Notes under the pieces: model-generated
The model's database searches: none
What the model saw: only the letters and a program-made list of their open reading frames with translations
What the model was told of the DNA's origin: nothing
Position numbers and translations under genes: made by a program
Part shown: in pieces, positions 59,324 through 64,000 of the stretch
How positions within the stretch are numbered: position 1 is the first letter of the stretch
Layout: every line of letters begins with the position of its first letter
NCBI GenBank assembly: GCA_964459995.1
Contig: CAYWOR010000010.1
Span: 34,092-98,091 of the forward strand
Reading direction: 5' to 3'
DNA from: CAZSHG01 sp964459995
GTDB lineage: Bacteria; UBP14; UBA6098
DNA: 64,000 bases

Positions 59324-61600
59324 ATGCGTGTCAAAATTGGAATAGGCAAACCGTCATCGCGAACGCTTCTAACCATGGTAATCGCAGGGGTCTATCTGCT
59401 TGGATATTTTTTCCCGGGACATCTGTGGTTTACCAGCGCGGTTACGATGAGCCCGCTTGGGGTGCAGGTTCTTTTCTGGGTATTGATTTGCCTTCTTTGT
59501 TTCGAGGAGAGCCTTGCCGTGGTTGAGAAAGCCCTCTCGAGCCTTGGCAGATCTCTCTTTGAGAACCCTCCGCTTAAAACAATTTTCCGCTCTTGCAGAA
59601 TCCACAGGGCGGCAATCCTGATTCTCCTCGGCGCGGTTCTATTTTTTATTTTCCGCGCACGGCATTTCATCTGGGGCGATTCCCATGTGATTCTCCGCTA
59701 TGTTAGAGATTTCTCAGCGCAGGGAAGCACTGTCGCGCGAAGATATTTTGTAACACTTCTATATTCATTTTTTGTGAAACTCTTCTCACTCTTTGGAGCT
59801 ATCGACTGGCCCATGGGCGATTATATCGCGATTATGACTCTTCACGCCCTTTTCGGCGGCATTTTCCTTTGGATAGCCTCAGAGTTTGGAGATCTTTTCG
59901 GTCGAGATGCTCGCGAAAAAGCGGCGATATTTCTCGTTATAGCCTTTTCAGGGCTTGCGTTACTGTTCACACACATAGAGCTTTACGCCCCCGGAGCCAT
60001 CTGTGCGGCGTGGTTCCTTTTAACATTCCTGCGGAATCTTCAAAAAAAAGGGGCGTCGAAGTATCTATTTATCGTCCCTCTCACTGCGGCAATACTATTC
60101 CAGCCGCTCTATATTTATCTTCTCGTTCTACTGCCTCTGATACTCATTCGGAAAGTCGATAAGCGCATAATCGCACTCGGTGTGATTTTGGCGGCAGTCG
60201 GCCTCCTATGTTTCCTCGGTTCCGGTCTCGATGAAAATACCAAGCGAAGCTGTCTGCCGATGTCATTTCCGGGCTATTTTCTCTCCGGCGACCACTTGTG
60301 GCTTCTCGCAAATTTCTTCTTGTTCACAACACCGGCGATTTTTCTGCTTATGTTGAAGTTCGAGAAAAGACCGGGCGAGGAGATTCAATATCTGTCGGCC
60401 TTTGCAATAACCTCGGCGGTTATGCTGGTTCCACTCTTTTTCGAGCTTGGTGCGCTCGATTGGGACGTCGCAATGACGCTTCTCGTGCCGGTGATTTTCC
60501 TCGCCGCATATCGCACAGCCAGGGCGAAACCCTACATCAGAGCTTTCATTGTTGGAGCCGCGGTGATAATCTTCTGTGTCGGCGCTTATCTAAACATCGA
60601 CAAGCGCAATGGCGAGATTCGTGCCGAAGAACTTCTCCTTAAGCAACGAACACCATATTTTCTTTTCACTCGATCCCCCCTCGACCGCCTCGTGATGATA
60701 AACATCTACCAGCCGAAAGAATTCTGGAATCCCTACAAAGTCAACCGTTGGGGCGAAAAACTTGTCGAGCTTGAGCCGCAAAACTCACGGCCATATCTAT
60801 ACCTTATGAGCTTCAATCTCTGGAACGGTCGGAAAAGCTGGGCCGCGCACTATGCCTTCGAGGCGATTCACTCCGGTAAGGTCGGCAAAGACATGATTCC
60901 GAGGCTCATGCGATTTTTCGAGGAAAGTCTCGTTCAGGAAGTTCCATCGATGGAAGAGCTTAACCGGCTTTATGCCGATGGCGGGCCTTTCTCTCTCGAT
61001 CGCGAAACGATAATCGAGCTTCGCGAGCTCGCCTATTCCGATGCTATGCCCGACCCAAATCGCGAAAAATCGCTCGACGAAATCCTCCGAATCTGCCTTT
61101 TTATGAACCAGATGGCGGTAGCGGGACATTTTGATATCGTCGATGCGGTATATGATGCCTCGAAAAAAATCTACCCCAGAAGCGGTAATTTAGAACTTAT
61201 CTACGGGGCGATTCTACTGATGGCCAAACGGCCTATCGAATCGAATAACGCCCTGCGACGTTCATACGACCTCCGCGGCGACACCGGCTCCGTTTTCTCG
61301 AATATGGGTCTCGTATGTGCGATGATGAACGACCTCGACAAAGGTCTTATCGCAGTGGAAAAGGCAATAGAAGCGAGACCATGGCTGGCCAATTACCGAT
61401 GCAATTACACACTACTTCTTTCAGAAAAATTCGGCGTAGATTCCGCGGTTACATATCTTACAAACTACGCCGCCCTGGCAGAAAGAAACGGCTTTCCTTC
61501 CGAGGCATATATTGCACGGGAATTTCTGCAATCATTTGCCAAAAGCAGAGGAGTCGGACTTCAGGAAAAATCCGCACCCAAGCCGGATGCAGTCAAATAA
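59324..61600 (+). CDS. Polytopic membrane protein with C-terminal TPR-like domain (GT-C-like)
   Basis: The protein has 758 residues. About ten to twelve transmembrane helices fill residues 15-430, followed by a soluble helical region to the end with TPR-like units (NALRRSYDLRGDTGSVFSNM, DKGLIAVEKAIEARPW). After the third helix, FIWGDSHVILRYVRDF is placed like the acidic loop of GT-C glycosyltransferases, so a transfer from a lipid-linked sugar is possible, but the usual tandem acidic motif is not complete. The final ~30 residues are polar. The gene stands alone with its own promoter, and gdhA follows after 147 bases. The function is not established. Confidence 0.75.
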   Translation: MRVKIGIGKPSSRTLLTMVIAGVYLLGYFFPGHLWFTSAVTMSPLGVQVLFWVLICLLCFEESLAVVEKALSSLGRSLFENPPLKTIFRSCRIHRAAILILLGAVLFFIFRARHFIWGDSHVILRYVRDFSAQGSTVARRYFVTLLYSFFVKLFSLFGAIDWPMGDYIAIMTLHALFGGIFLWIASEFGDLFGRDAREKAAIFLVIAFSGLALLFTHIELYAPGAICAAWFLLTFLRNLQKKGASKYLFIVPLTAAILFQPLYIYLLVLLPLILIRKVDKRIIALGVILAAVGLLCFLGSGLDENTKRSCLPMSFPGYFLSGDHLWLLANFFLFTTPAIFLLMLKFEKRPGEEIQYLSAFAITSAVMLVPLFFELGALDWDVAMTLLVPVIFLAAYRTARAKPYIRAFIVGAAVIIFCVGAYLNIDKRNGEIRAEELLLKQRTPYFLFTRSPLDRLVMINIYQPKEFWNPYKVNRWGEKLVELEPQNSRPYLYLMSFNLWNGRKSWAAHYAFEAIHSGKVGKDMIPRLMRFFEESLVQEVPSMEELNRLYADGGPFSLDRETIIELRELAYSDAMPDPNREKSLDEILRICLFMNQMAVAGHFDIVDAVYDASKKIYPRSGNLELIYGAILLMAKRPIESNNALRRSYDLRGDTGSVFSNMGLVCAMMNDLDKGLIAVEKAIEARPWLANYRCNYTLLLSEKFGVDSAVTYLTNYAALAERNGFPSEAYIAREFLQSFAKSRGVGLQEKSAPKPDAVK

Positions 61601-61651
61601 GAGTCTCCGCACAAAGTGTTTGAACGCCAATAAAAATTTCTACTTATTCCA

Positions 61652-61680
61652 TTGACAAGCACCATTGCTAAATCTATCCT
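61652..61680 (+). promoter_or_regulatory. Predicted gdhA promoter
   Basis: TTGACA and TATCCT are 17 bases apart; the start is about 60 bases before the gdhA ATG. Confidence 0.65.
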
Positions 61681-61747
61681 ATGAAACTATTCATAGAAGA
61701 ATAGTTCGTTACAAAATGCCATTTTAAAACACCTCAAGGAGGATGTG

Positions 61748-63085
61748 ATGTCCAATTCGTTAGACGCCTTCATGGAAAGGATCATCGCGCGGAATCCCGG
61801 CGAACCGGAATTCCATCAGGCCGTCCGCGAAGTCGCGGAGACCTTAATGCCTTTCATCGACGCCAATCCGAAATATAAACAGGCCAAGATTCTCGAGAGA
61901 ATCGCCGAACCGGAACGCACCGTTATGTTCCGCGTCAGCTGGGTTGACGACAAGGGCGAAATTCAGATCAATAAGGGCTACCGCGTGGAAATGAACAGCG
62001 CCATCGGCCCCTACAAAGGCGGGTTGCGTTTCCACCCGACCGTTACCCTCGGAATGCTGAAATTCCTCGCCTTCGAGCAGGTTTTCAAAAATTCCCTCAC
62101 AACGCTTCCTATGGGCGGCGGCAAGGGAGGCTCTGATTTCGATCCCAAGGGCAAAAGCGATGCCGAAGTGATGCGGTTCTGCCAGAACTTCATGATGGAA
62201 CTCTTCCGTCATATCGGTCCGAACACTGATGTCCCCGCAGGCGATATCGGGGTTGGCGCGAGAGAAGTCGGCTATATGTTTGGAATGTATAAGAAGCTCC
62301 GAAACGAGTTCACCGGCGTCCTCACGGGCAAAGGCAGGAACTGGGGCGGAAGCCTTATACGTCCGGAGGCAACCGGCTACGGCGCAGTTTATTTCGCTCG
62401 CGAGATGCTTGCGACCAAAGGCGATTCCATCGAGGGCAAAACGGTTACTCTCTCCGGCTACGGCAATGTCGGAACATACGCAATCGAGAAAATTAACGAA
62501 TTGGGCGGCAAAGCTGTTACTATCGGCGACGAATTCGGTTTCGCCTACGACCCGGACGGAATCAAGGGCGACAAACTCGAGTTCCTCAAACCGCTGTGGG
62601 CTATCAAAAGACTTCCCGCGAAAGCCTACGCCGATGAGTTCAAACTCGAATGGCACGAAGGCAAACGCCCATGGGTAGTTCCCTGTCACATTGCGATGCC
62701 CACTGCATGCCAGAATGAAATCGACGGCGAGCATGGCAAGATTCTCGTTAAAAACGGATGTATCTGCGTCTCCGAAGGTGCGAACATGCCCAGCACACCG
62801 GAAGCTGTCGAGGCTTTCCAGAATGCAAAGATACTCTTCGGCCCGGGCAAAGCCGCCAACGCCGGCGGAGTTGCCGTTTCCGGTCTCGAAATGTCCCAGA
62901 ACAGCCTCCGTTTCAACTGGACTCGCGAAGAAGTGGACGAAAAACTTCTCCGTATCATGAAAGATATCCACGAACAGTGCGTTAGATACGGCAAAGAGGG
63001 CGACTGGGTGGATTATGTCAAGGGCGCGAACATCGCCGGCTTCATCAAAGTCGCCGATTCAATGCTCGACCAAGGCATAGTCTAA
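61748..63085 (+). CDS. gdhA: Glutamate dehydrogenase, NADP-type hexameric
   Basis: This cytoplasmic enzyme (445 residues) makes glutamate from 2-oxoglutarate and ammonium. The substrate-binding segment is GPYKGGLRFHPTV, the catalytic lysine region is PMGGGKGGSDFDPKG, and DVPAGDIGVGAREVGYM and the Rossmann loop SGYGNVGTYA follow. The length and the SDFDPKGKSD motif match the E. coli-like class I enzymes, which usually prefer NADPH. ATG 61748 is five bases after AAGGAGG; a GTG one codon earlier is too close. It is a monocistronic unit with its own promoter and terminator. Confidence 0.97.
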   Translation: MSNSLDAFMERIIARNPGEPEFHQAVREVAETLMPFIDANPKYKQAKILERIAEPERTVMFRVSWVDDKGEIQINKGYRVEMNSAIGPYKGGLRFHPTVTLGMLKFLAFEQVFKNSLTTLPMGGGKGGSDFDPKGKSDAEVMRFCQNFMMELFRHIGPNTDVPAGDIGVGAREVGYMFGMYKKLRNEFTGVLTGKGRNWGGSLIRPEATGYGAVYFAREMLATKGDSIEGKTVTLSGYGNVGTYAIEKINELGGKAVTIGDEFGFAYDPDGIKGDKLEFLKPLWAIKRLPAKAYADEFKLEWHEGKRPWVVPCHIAMPTACQNEIDGEHGKILVKNGCICVSEGANMPSTPEAVEAFQNAKILFGPGKAANAGGVAVSGLEMSQNSLRFNWTREEVDEKLLRIMKDIHEQCVRYGKEGDWVDYVKGANIAGFIKVADSMLDQGIV

Positions 63086-63111
63086 AAAACAGCCTATCTC
63101 GCTAAATCATC

Positions 63112-63143
63112 AAACCCCCGGCCAAAAGGTCGGGGGTTTTTTG
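63112..63143 (+). terminator. Rho-independent terminator of gdhA
   Basis: AAACCCCCGGCC and GGTCGGGGGTTT form a stem (one G-U pair) with an AAAA loop, followed by T. Confidence 0.88.
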
Positions 63144-63177
63144 TGAGCACCAGTATCCTGTTTTCGCTTCAAATCCA

Positions 63178-63206
63178 TTGACAACCAATGATACGCGAGC
63201 TATCTT
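63178..63206 (+). promoter_or_regulatory. Predicted upp promoter
   Basis: TTGACA and TATCTT are 17 bases apart; the start is about 20 bases before the ATG, so the leader is short. The arrangement mirrors the gdhA promoter. Confidence 0.6.
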
Positions 63207-63230
63207 CTAAAAAAAGCGAAAGGAATCGAA

Positions 63231-63857
63231 ATGGAACCCGTTGTTCTGCAAAATATGGCCGCCATTGCACACCTTTTCTCTATTATCCGCGACCGCGAAA
63301 CTGAATACCCCGAGTTTTCCATGCGCCTAAGCGTCCTCGGGTCGATGGTCATCGCGAGCGCGCTCGAACATGCGCCATTCAAGAATCTCACCGTCCAAAC
63401 CCCCCTCGAACCGGTCGCAGTCAAACGAATCCTCGAAAAGGACATCGTAGGGATTCCCATTCTTCGCGCGGGACTCGGCATGGTAAAACCCTTCCAAAGC
63501 CTTCTGCCCAACGCCTCGGTTTATCATATCGGCCTCAAACGCGATGAGGAAACCCTCGAACCCGATTACTACTATGACTCCCTTCCAAAAGACCTCACCG
63601 GACGCACAATCTTCCTGCTCGACCCCATGCTCGCCACCGGCGGAAGCGCGGTCGCGGCGGCGGAACTTGTCTCGAAACGCAACCCCGCGGCGATAGTGTT
63701 CTGCGGAATAATAGGCGCGCCGGAGGGTGTGAAAATGCTCAACACAAAATTCCCGGAGATTCCCATATACCTCGGCGCTCTCGACGACCATCTCGACGTA
63801 ACCGGCTACATACGCCCCGGTCTCGGCGACGCCGGCGATAGGCTTTTCGGAACCTAA
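63231..63857 (+). CDS. upp: Uracil phosphoribosyltransferase
   Basis: This 208-residue salvage enzyme makes UMP from uracil and PRPP. The PRPP-binding loop is LLDPMLATGGSA, the uracil-binding C-terminus is YIRPGLGDAGDRLFGT, and the RAGLGMV motif is intact. AAAGGA stands before ATG 63231. It is monocistronic between the gdhA terminator and the next promoter. No uracil-permease or pyrR gene is adjacent. Confidence 0.97.
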   Translation: MEPVVLQNMAAIAHLFSIIRDRETEYPEFSMRLSVLGSMVIASALEHAPFKNLTVQTPLEPVAVKRILEKDIVGIPILRAGLGMVKPFQSLLPNASVYHIGLKRDEETLEPDYYYDSLPKDLTGRTIFLLDPMLATGGSAVAAAELVSKRNPAAIVFCGIIGAPEGVKMLNTKFPEIPIYLGALDDHLDVTGYIRPGLGDAGDRLFGT

Positions 63858-63866
63858 CACGAAATA

Positions 63867-63896
63867 TTGACTTTTCCCCCGTGGAGCATATATTAT
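63867..63896 (+). promoter_or_regulatory. Predicted promoter of the last gene
   Basis: TTGACT is followed 16 bases later by TATATT, or 18 bases later by TATTAT, just before the exported-protein gene. Confidence 0.5.
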
Positions 63897-63921
63897 TGTA
63901 TGAACAAATTAAGGGGAAAAC

Positions 63922-64000
63922 ATGAAAAAGACAATCATTATCCTCGCCCTCGGCCTGCTGGCCGCTATTACGCTTAGCAATGACAGCCTGCGTTGCCGGA
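63922..64000 (+). CDS. Exported protein, 3' partial
   Basis: Only 26 residues are in the window: KKT followed by a hydrophobic core (IIILALGLLAAITL), a signal peptide or membrane anchor. AAGGGG lies before the ATG and a promoter lies upstream. Nothing can be said about the mature protein. Confidence 0.7.
   Translation, partial: MKKTIIILALGLLAAITLSNDSLRCR

Noticed and set aside
61844..62971. 375-codon frame antisense to gdhA
   Set aside because: It is a mirror of a highly biased coding strand; gdhA is unmistakable and the antisense product matches nothing.

Overview
The window looks like the chromosome of an uncultured Gram-negative (diderm) bacterium. Several proteins end in the Bacteroidetes/FCB-style C-terminal sorting domain (a PNPFNS-like motif, then two strands and a GVYL/GIYL-V-R turn). 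Outer-membrane assembly genes of the TamA/TamB type are present, and two proteins end as outer-membrane barrels. My best guess is an FCB-group or neighbouring candidate phylum (Cloacimonadota, Zixibacteria or WOR-3-like). The sequence alone does not settle this. There are no tRNA or rRNA genes, no CRISPR array and no recognisable prophage or insertion sequence.

Layout. At 1-3.1 kb lie the tail of a secreted protein and a Cache-domain sensor kinase on the + strand. From 15.7 down to 3.1 kb everything is on the minus strand: lon, then a run of closely packed genes for a sensor kinase, a single-domain response regulator, a GT-C glycosyltransferase, a GtrA protein, TamB and TamA. From 16.2 to 25.9 kb the + strand carries dnaA, dnaN, recF, a DciA-like gene, gyrB, a lipoprotein gene and pcrA, the classical origin-proximal order. 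Transcription diverges at 15.7-16.2 kb, and DnaA-box-like 9-mers sit before and after dnaA, so oriC is probably here. A structured RNA gene with its own promoter and terminator lies at 26.4-26.6 kb. From 49.1 down to 26.6 kb, minus strand, are a 12.3-kb gene for a giant repetitive surface protein in one overlapping unit with rsmD, tgt and a YdjM-like gene; ftsK; pilT-pgpA-cinA-thpR; and recA.

From 49.3 to 64 kb the + strand holds two secreted proteins with sorting domains, a repeat-rich stretch, a membrane TPR protein, an encapsulated-ferritin-like gene without an encapsulin neighbour, a peptidase/propeller/barrel fusion, a small membrane protein, an NtrC-type regulator, a membrane-TPR protein, gdhA, upp and the start of another exported protein.

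How the genes work together. The centre is chromosome replication and maintenance: initiation, clamp, helicase loading, gyrase, repair helicase, recombinase and terminus translocase. Around it sits envelope biogenesis: TamAB, lipid and glycan enzymes, and surface proteins exported by an inferred type IX route. The most unusual sequence is at 51.0-53.9 kb. Short palindromic elements there lie in frame inside loops of the sorting domains of two neighbouring genes, related hairpins lie between genes, and a 21-bp tandem repeat fills most of a 500-bp gap. The other items most worth following are the RNA gene beside recA, the orphan encapsulated ferritin and the giant protein with four conserved cysteines per repeat.
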